DNA from: Kibdelosporangium aridum
GTDB taxonomy: Bacteria > Actinomycetota > Actinomycetes > Mycobacteriales > Pseudonocardiaceae
NCBI RefSeq assembly: GCF_900176515.1
Contig: NZ_FWXV01000002.1
Coordinates: 1,426,001-1,490,000 of the forward strand
Length of the DNA stretch: 64,000 bases
Direction: 5' to 3'
Below, piece after piece: positions 52,286 through 61,216 of this stretch. Both the position numbers and the translations under genes were made by a program. A model generated the notes under the pieces. That model was given only the letters and a program-made list of their open reading frames with translations, made no database searches and was not told where the DNA came from. Numbering within the stretch: position 1 is the first letter of the stretch; each line of letters opens with the position of its first letter.

Positions 52286-53515
52286 CGAGACGTTGTACTT
52301 CACGGTCTTCAGGCCGAACGGCTTCGACGGGTCGACCGCGAACAGCGTGCTCGACCGCGGCGGGTTGCGGGTTTCGGCCGGTCCGTACTGGTAGTCGTCG
52401 GTCAGGCCGTCGAAGGACACCTTGCCGAGCTGGTTCATCGCGTTCAGGATCCCGTCGCGCGACAGGTTGCCCAGCTCGACCGCCTTCTCCAGGACAGCGG
52501 TCATCGCGCGGCCTTGGTTGTAGCCGAACGCGAGGTAGTAGTCCGGCTGCTGGCCGGGGCCGAACTGCGTGGTCCGGGCCACCAGGTCCTTCATGCCCGC
52601 GACTTTCTCGTCGCCCCACTCCGTGCCCTCGGCCACGATGATCGTGGTCTGCTGCAGGTACGGCGTGATCGGTGACTTCGACAGCGCTGCCGCGTAGGCG
52701 GGGGACTGGGCGTACCAGCGCGGCGTGAACCGTGCTTGTGCGGACGCGCCCCAGATCCTGCCCGCGTCGGTCGGGGTGGCGGTCAGGAACACCATCTGGC
52801 AGCCCGCACCGGACAACGCCTGGATCTGGCCGGTGAAGTTCTCCGTACCGGTCTTGTACCGCTGTGTGTTGGCGATGGTGAAGCCGTACTTCTCGGCGGC
52901 GTACTGCAGGCCTTGGTGCCCGGCCTCGCCGAACACGTCGTCCTGGATCATGTTGCAGATCTTGGAGTCCTTGGTGCCGCCGCCCTCGGTCATGTAGTAG
53001 TCGATGGCGTTGATCACCTGGATCTGGTACGGCCCGCCGACCGGCAGCAGGTTCGATTCACGCACCCACAGTGCGTCCAGCGACGCGGGCGCGGCCACCA
53101 CCTTGTCCGTCTTCAGCTGCGGCAACACCGCCAAAGTCGGTGCGGTGCCGAGGATCTGGGTGAACGCGACCACGTTGCCCTTCACCTTGTTGTACTGCTG
53201 GACCGTCACGTCCGACTTGTACTGGGTGTCCTCCTGCACAAGCTCCACTTTGTACTTGCCTGCCACGCCGCCGCGCTGGTTCAGCGCGTCGAACCAGATC
53301 TTGTTGCCCGCGGTCAGCGGCAGCCCGATCACCGCGACCGGGCCGGAAAGCGGGGAAAGCACACCGAGTTTGATGGTGGTTCCGTCGAATCCAGTGGTCG
53401 ACGGGGGCGCTCCGGCGGTGCCACCGGAGCCACCGCCACCCTGATCCCCGGCGCCTCCGCAGCCTGCCACGACAAGCATGGCGGCGGCCAACGCCAGTGT
53501 GATGCGTCGATGCAT
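52244..53515 (-). CDS. Branched-chain amino acid-type ABC transporter substrate-binding lipoprotein
   Basis: 423 aa. Lipoprotein signal with lipobox VVAGC (Cys19), Gly-rich linker, then a periplasmic-binding-protein type I fold: TIKLGVLSPLSGPVAVIG, GNKIWFDALNQRGGVAGKYKV and AFGYNQGRAMTAVLEKAV. Last gene of the Liv-type operon, 12 nt after the livM-like gene. The ligand is not certain; with an acyl-CoA ligase in the operon it may be an organic acid instead of an amino acid. Confidence 0.92.
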   Translation of the reverse strand: MHRRITLALAAAMLVVAGCGGAGDQGGGGSGGTAGAPPSTTGFDGTTIKLGVLSPLSGPVAVIGLPLTAGNKIWFDALNQRGGVAGKYKVELVQEDTQYKSDVTVQQYNKVKGNVVAFTQILGTAPTLAVLPQLKTDKVVAAPASLDALWVRESNLLPVGGPYQIQVINAIDYYMTEGGGTKDSKICNMIQDDVFGEAGHQGLQYAAEKYGFTIANTQRYKTGTENFTGQIQALSGAGCQMVFLTATPTDAGRIWGASAQARFTPRWYAQSPAYAAALSKSPITPYLQQTTIIVAEGTEWGDEKVAGMKDLVARTTQFGPGQQPDYYLAFGYNQGRAMTAVLEKAVELGNLSRDGILNAMNQLGKVSFDGLTDDYQYGPAETRNPPRSSTLFAVDPSKPFGLKTVKYNVSSEAARTYEFKKTS

Positions 53516-53527
53516 GGTGACGGCCTC

Positions 53528-54619
53528 CTAATACGAGAATGGCCAAGACTTGAAGTAAGCCTTGATCCGTAACCAGATGCCTGCGAGACCCCGTGGTTCG
53601 AGAACGAGGAAAAGCACTATCAGCACACCGAAAATGGCCTGGTTCAACGCGAACACGCTGATGAACCCCTCGCCGCCGACGCTGGTCTGCACGCCGGGAA
53701 TGGCGTCGCCGAACCGGTCGATCAACGCCGGCAGCGCGCCGACGAAGATGGCGCCGAGAATCGAACCGAACACCGTGCCGAGCCCGCCGACGATGACGAT
53801 CGCGATGTACTGGATGGACAACAACAGATTCCACTCGTCCGGGCTGACGAATTGTTGATATGACCCGAACAACGCACCGGCGACCGACGCGATCGCGCTG
53901 GAGACCACGAACGCCCCGATCTTGTACCGGCCCGCCCGTACGCCGATGACCTCGGCGGCCTGGTCCCGGTCGCGTACCGCTTGCAGCGCGCGGCCCGGCC
54001 TCGTCCGGACCAGGTTCTTGATCAGCAGTGCGACGATCGCGACCAGGGCCCACACCAGCCAGAAATACCCCTGATTGCGGGAATACACCTCACCGGCGAG
54101 TTCGATCCGGTTGAAGTCGATCGGCCCGAGGTTCACCTGCGCGTTGACCGACGTGCCGGAATTGCCACCGGTCAGGCCTCTCCAGTTGCGCCACAAGTGT
54201 TCCCCGAGGAAGACCAGCCCGAGCGTGACAATCGCGAGGTAATGCCCGCGCAGGCGCAGCGCGAACGGCCCGATCACCGCACCGAGCAGACCACCGGCCA
54301 AAGCGGCGACCGGAAGCCAGAGGAAAAGCGGGAGTTCACTGCCCGCCCAGCCGGTGACGTAAGCACCCGCGCCGATGAAGAACGCGTGACCGAGCGAGAT
54401 CTGTCCACAGTAGCCGGTCAGCAGGTTGAGCCCGATCGCGCCGACGGCCGTGATGCCGACGTAGACCAGGACGCTGAGCCAGAAGTCGTCCTGGATCACC
54501 ATCGGCAGCATGACGAGGGCGACGAGCATCGCGGCCAGGCCGGTCTTGGCCAACGGTGACCCGAACAAGCGCAGGTCCTGGCGATAGTCGCGGACGAGAT
54601 TGCGGTGTGGCTTGGCCAT
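53528..54619 (-). CDS. Branched-chain amino acid-type ABC transporter permease (LivM-like)
   Basis: 363 aa, about nine membrane helices. LivM markers: AIGLNLLTGYCGQISLGHAFFIGAGAY, LRLRGHYLAIVTLGLVFL and the coupling stretch RTRPGRALQAVRDRDQAAEVIGV (in parts). ATG 54619 overlaps the livH-like stop by one base (TGATG). The longer open frame upstream is out of place because it would run inside the livH-like gene. Confidence 0.94.
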   Translation of the reverse strand: MAKPHRNLVRDYRQDLRLFGSPLAKTGLAAMLVALVMLPMVIQDDFWLSVLVYVGITAVGAIGLNLLTGYCGQISLGHAFFIGAGAYVTGWAGSELPLFLWLPVAALAGGLLGAVIGPFALRLRGHYLAIVTLGLVFLGEHLWRNWRGLTGGNSGTSVNAQVNLGPIDFNRIELAGEVYSRNQGYFWLVWALVAIVALLIKNLVRTRPGRALQAVRDRDQAAEVIGVRAGRYKIGAFVVSSAIASVAGALFGSYQQFVSPDEWNLLLSIQYIAIVIVGGLGTVFGSILGAIFVGALPALIDRFGDAIPGVQTSVGGEGFISVFALNQAIFGVLIVLFLVLEPRGLAGIWLRIKAYFKSWPFSY

Positions 54620-55515
54620 CAGACTCGCCTCACGTCCTTCGTCCCGAGCAACCCATACGGCCGGATCAGCAGAATCACGATCATCAGCAGGTAGGGAACG
54701 ATGATCGACACGTTGTCCCCGGCCCACGAGAACAGCTGGTCCTGATAACCACGGGTCAACGCCTCGGCGAGCCCGATCACCAACCCACCGAGCACAGCAC
54801 CCGCGGGCGAGTCCATCCCGCCGACGATCATCGCGGGGAACGCGGCCAACGCGATGAACCCGATCGAGGGACTCAACCCGCCCGGCCCCGCCGCCATCGC
54901 GATGCCCGCCAACGCGGCCAGCGCAGCAGCGATCGCCCATGAGACGGCGTACACCTTCTTCGCGCTGATGCCTTGGGCCAACGCGGCTTCCGGGTCGAAC
55001 GCGGTCACCCGCATCGCCAGACCGAGCGGCGAGTACTTGAAGAAGACGAAGAACCCGACGACGACGACCGCGGTGAGCCCGATCGTCCACAGGTCCTTCA
55101 CCCCGAACACCAGCCCGCCGACCTCAACGGTGTTGATGTTCCACGGATTGCGCACCTGCAGGTTGTCGAACCCCCAGATGGCGGTGATCATCGGCTCGAG
55201 AATGAAGAGCAGGCCGATCGTGATCATGATGACCGCGAACGGCGGCTGCCCGACCATCCTGCGCAGCACGATTCTTTCGAACCCCGCTCCGACCAGGGCC
55301 GCGGCCAGGCACGCCAGCAGGATCGCGATCCCGAACGCGAGCAGAAGGTTGTTGGAGAACGTGTACCCGAGATACGCCCCGAGCGCGAGCAACCCGCCCT
55401 GGGCGAAGTTGATCACCCCGGTCGACTTGAAGATGACCACGAAGCCAAGCGCCACCAAGGCATAGGTGGATCCCAGCGCCAACCCCGCGAAGCAGTTCTG
55501 GAGAAAGGCAGTCAT
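54619..55515 (-). CDS. Branched-chain amino acid-type ABC transporter permease (LivH-like)
   Basis: 298 aa, about eight membrane helices. LivH markers: GLALGSTYALVALGFVVIFKSTGVINFAQG and the coupling region YSPLGLAMRVTAFDPEAALAQGI (in parts), VGGMDSPAGAVLGGLVIGLAE. ATG 55515 is behind GGTGGGG. Separated from the ligase gene by a 271-bp gap holding a dispersed repeat and a tRNA-like relic, so a second promoter or read-through is possible. Confidence 0.93.
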   Translation of the reverse strand: MTAFLQNCFAGLALGSTYALVALGFVVIFKSTGVINFAQGGLLALGAYLGYTFSNNLLLAFGIAILLACLAAALVGAGFERIVLRRMVGQPPFAVIMITIGLLFILEPMITAIWGFDNLQVRNPWNINTVEVGGLVFGVKDLWTIGLTAVVVVGFFVFFKYSPLGLAMRVTAFDPEAALAQGISAKKVYAVSWAIAAALAALAGIAMAAGPGGLSPSIGFIALAAFPAMIVGGMDSPAGAVLGGLVIGLAEALTRGYQDQLFSWAGDNVSIIVPYLLMIVILLIRPYGLLGTKDVRRV

Positions 55516-55554
55516 CGCCCCACCGCCCAGGTCACGCCCACGTTGTCCCGCGCG

Positions 55555-55630
55555 AAAGGACCGTTCGCAAATCCAGTTGTCCACAACCGACCGGTAACCC
55601 TTCTACCAGGCCTGACCCCCGATAGAATGG
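55555..55630 (-). repeat. Dispersed repeat, copy B
   Basis: The reverse complement aligns with 7578-7652 at about three quarters identity by eye over 75 nt. It contains TTGTCCACA (55577-55585), the actinobacterial DnaA-box consensus, at the same relative place as copy A. It stands between the acyl-CoA ligase and livH-like genes, next to the tRNA-like sequence. Confidence 0.6.
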
Positions 55631-55690
55631 AATCGGGGACGCCCCCCGGGACGGGCGGGGGCTGCTCTGGCGAGGGCTGCTCGGGGGAGC

Positions 55691-55767
55691 GTTGCTCGGG
55701 CCGGGGTTGGCGGAGCAGTGGACTTTTCATCCGCGGGTTCGGGGTTCGATCTCCGCGGGGTCCGCCA
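55691..55767 (+). pseudogene. tRNA-Lys-like relic
   Basis: The right part reads like a tRNA: a D-arm remnant TTGGCGGAGCAG, an anticodon stem GTGGA/TCCGC around loop CTTTTCA (anticodon TTT at 55725-55727), a T-arm CGGGGTTCGATCTCCG with a 6-nt loop, and GCCA at the end. The expected complement of the 3' acceptor strand is missing at the 5' side, the T-loop is one base short, and position 37 is C. I read it as a truncated or decayed tRNA-Lys, as often left at attachment sites, not a working gene. Confidence 0.5.
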
Positions 55768-55786
55768 ACGACTGGGCTGACGGCGA

Positions 55787-57589
55787 TCATTGGTACATCG
55801 CCTCGATCTCCGTCTGGAACCGGCGTTCGATCGCCTTGCGTTTGACCTTCTGCGTCGCGGTCAACTCACCGTCCTCGTGGTCGAGTTCCTTGCCGATCAG
55901 CACGAACCGTTTCACCTGTTCGACCTGCGAGAGTTCTTTGTTGGCCGCGCTCACGACGTTTCGGATCAGCGCGTACACCTCGGGTTTGTCCGACAGGTCG
56001 GCGTACGTCGTGTAAGCCAGGTCCCGGCGCGTCGCCCAGTTTCCGACGGTGTCGAGTTCGATGCCGATCAGTGCGGTCAGGTACTTGCGGCGGTCGCCGA
56101 TCACCACGGCTTCGCGGATGAACGGCGAGACCTTGAGCAGGTTCTCGATTTCCGACGGTGAGACGTTCTTGCCGCCCGCGGTGATGATGATGTCCTTCTT
56201 GCGGTCGGTGATCGTCAGGAATCCGTCGTCGGACAGCTCCCCGACGTCTCCGGTGTGCAGCCAGCCGTCGGTGTCCACCGTTGCCGCAGTCGCTGCGGGA
56301 TCGTTGAGGTACCCCTGGAAAACACCGGACGATCGGGTCAGGATCTCGCCGTCGGAGGCGATTTTCAGCTCAACGCCAGGCAGTGCGCGGCCGACGGTGC
56401 CCAGGCGGACATCGCCGGGCATCGTGAGTGTGCAGATCGCGGTGTTCTCGGTCTGCCCGTATCCCTCGAGAACCGGAATTCCGATTGCCCACAGGAACTC
56501 CAGTACCTGGGGTGCGATCGGCGCGGCGCCGGACAGCGGCACGCGCACGCGGGACATGCCGAGTTTGGAACGCAACGCGCGGAACACCAGCAGCTCGCAC
56601 AAACCAAGCACTAGTTTGTCGCCGAGCCCTGTGCGGCCGGTCATCCGGCGCGGGGCGATCCGTTGGCCCTGCTTCAGGCAAGCCCGGTAGATCGCTCGCT
56701 TGAGCCAGGACGCGTCGCTCATCCTGATCTCGACCCCGGCCATCAGCTTTTCCCAGACCCGGGGCACGCCAAGGAAAACCGTCGGCTGGACGTCCCGAAG
56801 GTCCTGGGGGAACGCGTCGCCGCCCTCGCCGAAGTTCACCGTCGACCCGGACCACACCGCGTCGATCACCGAGATCAGCCGCTCGGCGACGTGGCACAAC
56901 GGCAGGTAACTCAGCACCTCGTCGCGCATGCCCGCACCGAGCGCGGGGACGAATGTACGAGCCGAGGCGACCAGGTTGGCGTGCGAGATCAGAGCGCCTT
57001 TGGGCGGGCCGGTCGTTCCCGATGTGTAGACGAGGATCGCGGGTGACGACGGATCCAGCGAGGCGACTGACGACGCAAACGCTTCCGACGAGTCCTCGGC
57101 GGCCAGGAGGTCGGCGAACGTCAAAATCTTGTCGTGCCGCACACCGCGCGGATCGATCACCACGATGTGTTGCAACGCGGGCAGATCCGCGTGCACCGAC
57201 AGCACTTTGTCGAGCTGTTCCTCGTCTTCGGTGATCAGCACCGAGACCGAAGCGTGCTCCAGCAGGTACGAGATCTCCGAAGCCGGCGAAGTCGGGTAGA
57301 CCCCGACGGTCACCGCACCAAGTCCTTGAATGGCAAGGTCTGCGATCACCCACTCGGGCCGGTTCTCCGAGTGGATCGCCACTCGCGAACCGGGGCCGAC
57401 ACCCAGCGAGCGCAGACCGGCGGCAGTCCGCGCGACTTGGTCGGCGTACTCGGCCCACGTGGTTTCACGCCACCGACCCCAATGCTTGTGCCGTAAGGCG
57501 ACATCCTTGGGATGCGTCGAAGCCAGCTCCAACAGGCGGGCAGGCAGAGTTGATATGTCGACATTGGACTGTTGCAGGGTCGTACTCAT
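55787..57589 (-). CDS. Long-chain-type acyl-CoA ligase (AMP-forming)
   Basis: 600 aa, ANL superfamily. P-loop motif YTSGTTGPPKGALISH, A5 motif GYGQTENTAICT, A7 WLHTGDVGE and A8/A10 region DRKKDIIITAGGKNVSPSEIE; the catalytic Lys is near the end (TATQKVKRKAIE). Resembles FadD15-like ligases that activate fatty or aromatic acids with CoA. ATG 57589 overlaps the LivG-like stop by 4 nt. Embedded in a Liv ABC operon, so it probably activates the imported acid; this is inference. Confidence 0.92.
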   Translation of the reverse strand: MSTTLQQSNVDISTLPARLLELASTHPKDVALRHKHWGRWRETTWAEYADQVARTAAGLRSLGVGPGSRVAIHSENRPEWVIADLAIQGLGAVTVGVYPTSPASEISYLLEHASVSVLITEDEEQLDKVLSVHADLPALQHIVVIDPRGVRHDKILTFADLLAAEDSSEAFASSVASLDPSSPAILVYTSGTTGPPKGALISHANLVASARTFVPALGAGMRDEVLSYLPLCHVAERLISVIDAVWSGSTVNFGEGGDAFPQDLRDVQPTVFLGVPRVWEKLMAGVEIRMSDASWLKRAIYRACLKQGQRIAPRRMTGRTGLGDKLVLGLCELLVFRALRSKLGMSRVRVPLSGAAPIAPQVLEFLWAIGIPVLEGYGQTENTAICTLTMPGDVRLGTVGRALPGVELKIASDGEILTRSSGVFQGYLNDPAATAATVDTDGWLHTGDVGELSDDGFLTITDRKKDIIITAGGKNVSPSEIENLLKVSPFIREAVVIGDRRKYLTALIGIELDTVGNWATRRDLAYTTYADLSDKPEVYALIRNVVSAANKELSQVEQVKRFVLIGKELDHEDGELTATQKVKRKAIERRFQTEIEAMYQ

Positions 57590-58362
57590 GCCGCACCACC
57601 CAGGTATGCCTCGATGACCTGCGGATCCTCCTGCACCTGCGCGGGCGAGCCGGACGCGATCACCACGCCGAAATCCAACGCGAGCACTTGCGTCGCCAGG
57701 TCCATCACCAGCCGCATGTCGTGCTCGACCAGGATCATCGTCAACGGCAGCTGCCTGCGTACCTCGGTCAGGTACCGCGCCATGTCCTCGGTCTCTTCGA
57801 GGTTCATGCCCGCCACCGGCTCGTCCAGCAACAGCAGCGTCGGCTCCATCGCCAGCGCACGGCCCAGCTCGGCGCGTTTCGCCACGCCATAAGGCAAAAG
57901 CCCGGCAGGCATCCGGCGGTACGACTCAAGCTCAAGCAGTTCGATGATCGACTCGACGGCCTCGCGGTGCGCCACTTCCTCGCGTTTGGCCCGCCCCCAC
58001 CAGAGCATCCCGGACAGCATCCCGGTCTTCATCAGGTGATGACGGCCCAGCATCAGGTTGTCGATCAGGCTCAGGTGCTCGAACAGCCCCAGGTTCTGAA
58101 ACGTCCGCGCCACCCCGAGCGAGGCGATCGCGGCAGGCGACTTGCCGGTCAGCGGCGTCCCGTCGAGCGTGATCGTGCCCTGCTGCGGCCGGTAGACACC
58201 GTTGAGGCAGTTGAAGATCGACGTCTTTCCCGCGCCGTTCGGCCCGATGATCGCGTAGAGCTCACCCGCGCCGACGTCGAAGCTCACCCCGTCCAGCGCG
58301 GTCACCCCGCCGAACCGCAACACCAGGTCCCGTACTTCGAGCAAGGGAGTCAGGCGCTCCAA
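57586..58362 (-). CDS. Branched-chain amino acid-type ABC transporter ATPase (LivG-like)
   Basis: 258 aa. Walker A GPNGAGKT near 40-47, Walker B LLLLDEPVAGMN, H-loop VEHDM. The signature is the LivG-type variant LLPYGVAKRAELGRAL in place of LSGGQ. Overlaps the LivF-like gene by 13 nt and the ligase by 4 nt, giving one tightly coupled operon. Confidence 0.95.
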   Translation of the reverse strand: MERLTPLLEVRDLVLRFGGVTALDGVSFDVGAGELYAIIGPNGAGKTSIFNCLNGVYRPQQGTITLDGTPLTGKSPAAIASLGVARTFQNLGLFEHLSLIDNLMLGRHHLMKTGMLSGMLWWGRAKREEVAHREAVESIIELLELESYRRMPAGLLPYGVAKRAELGRALAMEPTLLLLDEPVAGMNLEETEDMARYLTEVRRQLPLTMILVEHDMRLVMDLATQVLALDFGVVIASGSPAQVQEDPQVIEAYLGGAA

Positions 58363-59132
58363 CGCTTCCTCCTGCGGTAGCTCTTGATGTCGGCGAACGA
58401 CCGTCGCTCGCCCGACCCCAGGTAGAACTCGCGGATGTCCTCGTCAGCAAGCAGGTCAGCGGCCGGCCCGTCCTTGACGACCTTGCCGCTCTCCAGCACG
58501 TAGCCGGAGTTCGCGATCGCCAGCGCCATCACCGCGTTCTGCTCGATCAGCAGCACGCTCGTGCCCTGCTGGTTGATCTGCACGATGATGTCCCGCACCT
58601 GCTCGACCAGCCGGGGCGCCAAACCCAACGAGGGTTCGTCCAGCAGGAGCAACCGTGGTGAGGCCATCAGGGCACGGCCGATCGCGAGCATCTGCTGTTC
58701 GCCGCCGGAGAGGTACCCGGCGATGGATTTCCGGCGATTGGCCAATACCGGGAACAGGTCCAGTACTCGGGCGTACGACTCCTTGACCTCGGTACGCGAT
58801 CGCCGCGTGTACGCACCGGCCCGGAGGTTCTCGTCCACCGTGATCTCGGCGAACACCCGGCGGCCTTCGAGTACCTGCGCGATGCCCTTGCGGACGATCT
58901 TCGCCGGGTCGGCGCCGGTGATGTCGTCGCCGTCCAGCCGGACTGTGCCCTTGGTGATCTTGCCTCGGTGCGGTCCGAGCAGGCCGGTGACCGCGCGGAG
59001 CAACGTCGTCTTGCCCGCGCCGTTCGCGCCGAGAACCGCCACGATCGACCCGGCGGGGACGTCGAGGCTCAGACCACGAAGGACCAGTACAACGTCGTCG
59101 TAGACAACTTCCAGGTTGCTGACCGACAGCAT
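58350..59132 (-). CDS. Branched-chain amino acid-type ABC transporter ATPase (LivF-like)
   Basis: 260 aa. Walker A GANGAGKTT near 37-45, signature LSGGEQQ, Walker B LLLLDEPSLGLAP, H-loop LIEQNAVMALAIA, the classical LivF end. ATG 59132 follows GGAAGGG by 7 nt. First gene of the operon livF-livG-ligase-livH-livM-binding protein. A perfect Crp-type palindrome lies 38 bp upstream. Confidence 0.95.
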   Translation of the reverse strand: MLSVSNLEVVYDDVVLVLRGLSLDVPAGSIVAVLGANGAGKTTLLRAVTGLLGPHRGKITKGTVRLDGDDITGADPAKIVRKGIAQVLEGRRVFAEITVDENLRAGAYTRRSRTEVKESYARVLDLFPVLANRRKSIAGYLSGGEQQMLAIGRALMASPRLLLLDEPSLGLAPRLVEQVRDIIVQINQQGTSVLLIEQNAVMALAIANSGYVLESGKVVKDGPAADLLADEDIREFYLGSGERRSFADIKSYRRRKRWSA

Positions 59133-59169
59133 CCGCGCCCTTCCTGTGCGACGGTGCAAACCGGGCGTA

Positions 59170-59183
59170 GTGATCTAGATCAC
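59170..59183. promoter_or_regulatory. Crp/GlxR-type operator upstream of the Liv operon
   Basis: GTGATCTAGATCAC is a perfect 14-bp palindrome, matching the core of the Crp consensus TGTGA-N6-TCACA (only the outermost T/A differ: A and G). Actinobacterial Crp/GlxR proteins use the same consensus. The site ends 38 bp before the livF-like start, a position compatible with repression or with a class II-like promoter. Confidence 0.68.
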
Positions 59184-59262
59184 GACATATCGGAAGGTAG
59201 CTCCGTGTCTCTCGGCCGAGCAAGCGCCAGGCCGAACCGTAACCTGACGCATCGGTAGGTAG

Positions 59263-60417
59263 CTAACCGATCACGGGGAGCGTGCGCAATCCCCTGATCA
59301 CGAACTCCGGACGGCGTTCCGGCTCGCCGTCGAGCTGAAGATCCGGCATCCGCGTCGTCAACGCTTTCAGCGCGGCCATGATCTCCACGCGGGCGAGCGG
59401 CGCGCCGACGCAGTAGTGGATCCCGGCGCCGAAACCCAGGTGCGGGTTGGGGTTGCGGGCGATGTCCAGCGTGTCCGGCTGGTCGAAAACCTGCGGGTCA
59501 CGGGCGGCGGCGCCAAGCAGGGCGGCGATTTTCTCGCCGGGTTCGAGGGTGTGACCTGCGATCGAGACTTCCTCGGTCGCGGTGCGCTCGAACATCTGCA
59601 GCGGCGCGTCGTAACGGATGAGCTCCTCCACGGCCGTTGGCAGCAACGAAGGATCGTCAATCAGCCGCTGCCATTGAGCCCGGTTGCGCATCAGCGCGAC
59701 CACACCGTTGCCGATCACGTTCACGGTCGCCTCGTGGCCCGCCATCAGGAACAGCACGGCCGTCGCGACCAGCTCGTCCTGGTCCAGCTTCTCGCCGTCA
59801 TGCGCCGCGACCAGGTCGTTGATCAGGCTTTCCGGCGCCGGGTCCTTGGCGAGTTCTCGCAAGTAGGCCACGAACTCGCTCGCGGCCTCCTCGGCTTTGC
59901 GCCGGGACTCCTCAGGCAGGCCGTACTCGTACATCTTCACGATCGCGTTCGACCACGGAACCAGCTTCGGCCGGTCGGCCTTGGGCACCCCGAGCAGCTC
60001 GGCGATCACCTCGACCGGCAGCGGCGCGGCCAGCTGCTCCAGCAGGTCACCGCCGCCTTTCAGCTCGTCGACCAGGTGCCCGGCCAGCTCGTCGACCCAC
60101 GGGCGCAGCCGTTCGGTGTGCCCGCGGCCGAATGCGGCCGATACAAGTCGCCGCAACCTGGTGTGCGTCGGCGGCTCGTTCTCCAGCAAGGAGTTGCGGT
60201 GCAACAGGTTGAACGACGTGAACTGCTCGACCGGGGTGGCGTCCCGCCAGATCCGGCCGAGCCCCCGGTTGCGCAGCACCTCGGAGCTCGCGGCATGCGA
60301 CACCGCGACCGCCATCCCAAGATCAGGATGTACGTGGACCTGGGCTTGGTCACGCAAGGCTGCGAATGTCGGGTACGGGTCGGCGACGAAATCGGGGTCC
60401 CGAGGGTCAAACGGCAT
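59263..60417 (-). CDS. Cytochrome P450
   Basis: 384 aa, soluble actinobacterial class. Oxygen-binding I-helix AGHEAT, K-helix EELIRYDAPL (E-x-x-R), and haem-ligand loop FGAGIHYCVGAPLAR with the axial Cys. N-terminus MPFDPRDPDFVADPYPTFAAL is standard. ATG 60417 has no clear ribosome-binding site; a GTG nine codons upstream is an alternative. No ferredoxin gene adjacent. Substrate unknown. Divergent from the glycerophosphodiesterase gene. Confidence 0.94.
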   Translation of the reverse strand: MPFDPRDPDFVADPYPTFAALRDQAQVHVHPDLGMAVAVSHAASSEVLRNRGLGRIWRDATPVEQFTSFNLLHRNSLLENEPPTHTRLRRLVSAAFGRGHTERLRPWVDELAGHLVDELKGGGDLLEQLAAPLPVEVIAELLGVPKADRPKLVPWSNAIVKMYEYGLPEESRRKAEEAASEFVAYLRELAKDPAPESLINDLVAAHDGEKLDQDELVATAVLFLMAGHEATVNVIGNGVVALMRNRAQWQRLIDDPSLLPTAVEELIRYDAPLQMFERTATEEVSIAGHTLEPGEKIAALLGAAARDPQVFDQPDTLDIARNPNPHLGFGAGIHYCVGAPLARVEIMAALKALTTRMPDLQLDGEPERRPEFVIRGLRTLPVIG

Positions 60418-60478
60418 GTCAGCAACCGTATGTCCGCAGTTCACACGGTTGCTAGGTCACCCGTGCGACGATCACGGC

Positions 60479-61207
60479 GTGTTGCCAGAAGTCGTCGCAC
60501 ACCGTGGTGCCTCCGCTGACCTGGCCGAGCACACGCTCGCCGCGTACGAACTCGCACTGCAACAGCAGGCCACGGGGTTGGAATGCGACGTCCGGCTGAC
60601 CAAGGACGGCGAGCTCGTCTGCGTGCACGACCGCCGCGTCGACCGGACGTCGTCAGGCCGTGGCGTCGTGAGCACCATGACCATCGCCCAGCTCGACGAG
60701 CTGAGCTGGGGTGACTCGCAACCTGGTGTCCTGCGGCTGGACACGTTGCTGGAGATGCGTCCACCCGGCGTGCGGCTGTTCGTCGAGACCAAGCACCCGG
60801 TCCGCTACGGCGGGCTCGTCGAAGCCAAGCTGGTCGCGCTGCTGGCCAGACACGGCCTGGCCAGACCGGCCAGCAAGGACGAGTCACCGGTCGTGGTGAT
60901 GTCGTTCTCCGCGCAGGCGATCCGCCGAGTCCAGCGGCACGCGCCGCAACTGCCGACCGTGATGCTCATCGGGACCCGCATGGTGCCTCGGATCGGCGAT
61001 TACGTGGGACCGTCGATCGAGCGGTTACGAGCCGATCCCGGGTTCATCGACCGTGCGGGGCGGCCGGTGTACTGCTGGACGGTGGACGAGTCGGCGGACG
61101 TCAGGCTTTGCCGGGAGTTGGGCGTGCGGTTCATCGCGACCAACAAGCCCGCCGCGACCTTGGAAGTTCTGCGCGGTACCGTCCCGGAGTCCGAACCGTC
61201 GAGATAG
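60479..61207 (+). CDS. Glycerophosphodiester phosphodiesterase
   Basis: 242 aa, TIM-barrel GDPD. Active-site residues appear as VAHRGAS (His/Arg), LECDVRLTKDGELVCVHD (Glu, Asp, His) and FVETKHPVRYGG. C-terminal VYCWTVDESADV is conserved. Hydrolyses glycerophosphodiesters to glycerol-3-phosphate and an alcohol. Start GTG 60479. No signal peptide, so cytoplasmic. Choline release from glycerophosphocholine would fit the betaine theme but the genes are 50 kb apart. Confidence 0.92.
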   Translation: MLPEVVAHRGASADLAEHTLAAYELALQQQATGLECDVRLTKDGELVCVHDRRVDRTSSGRGVVSTMTIAQLDELSWGDSQPGVLRLDTLLEMRPPGVRLFVETKHPVRYGGLVEAKLVALLARHGLARPASKDESPVVVMSFSAQAIRRVQRHAPQLPTVMLIGTRMVPRIGDYVGPSIERLRADPGFIDRAGRPVYCWTVDESADVRLCRELGVRFIATNKPAATLEVLRGTVPESEPSR

Positions 61208-61216
61208 GGAGTTGTT

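Noticed and set aside
55512-55790. 92-codon minus-strand frame containing GDRTPNPRMKSPLL
   Set aside because: This peptide is the antisense translation of the tRNA-Lys-like sequence, a known type of spurious annotation.
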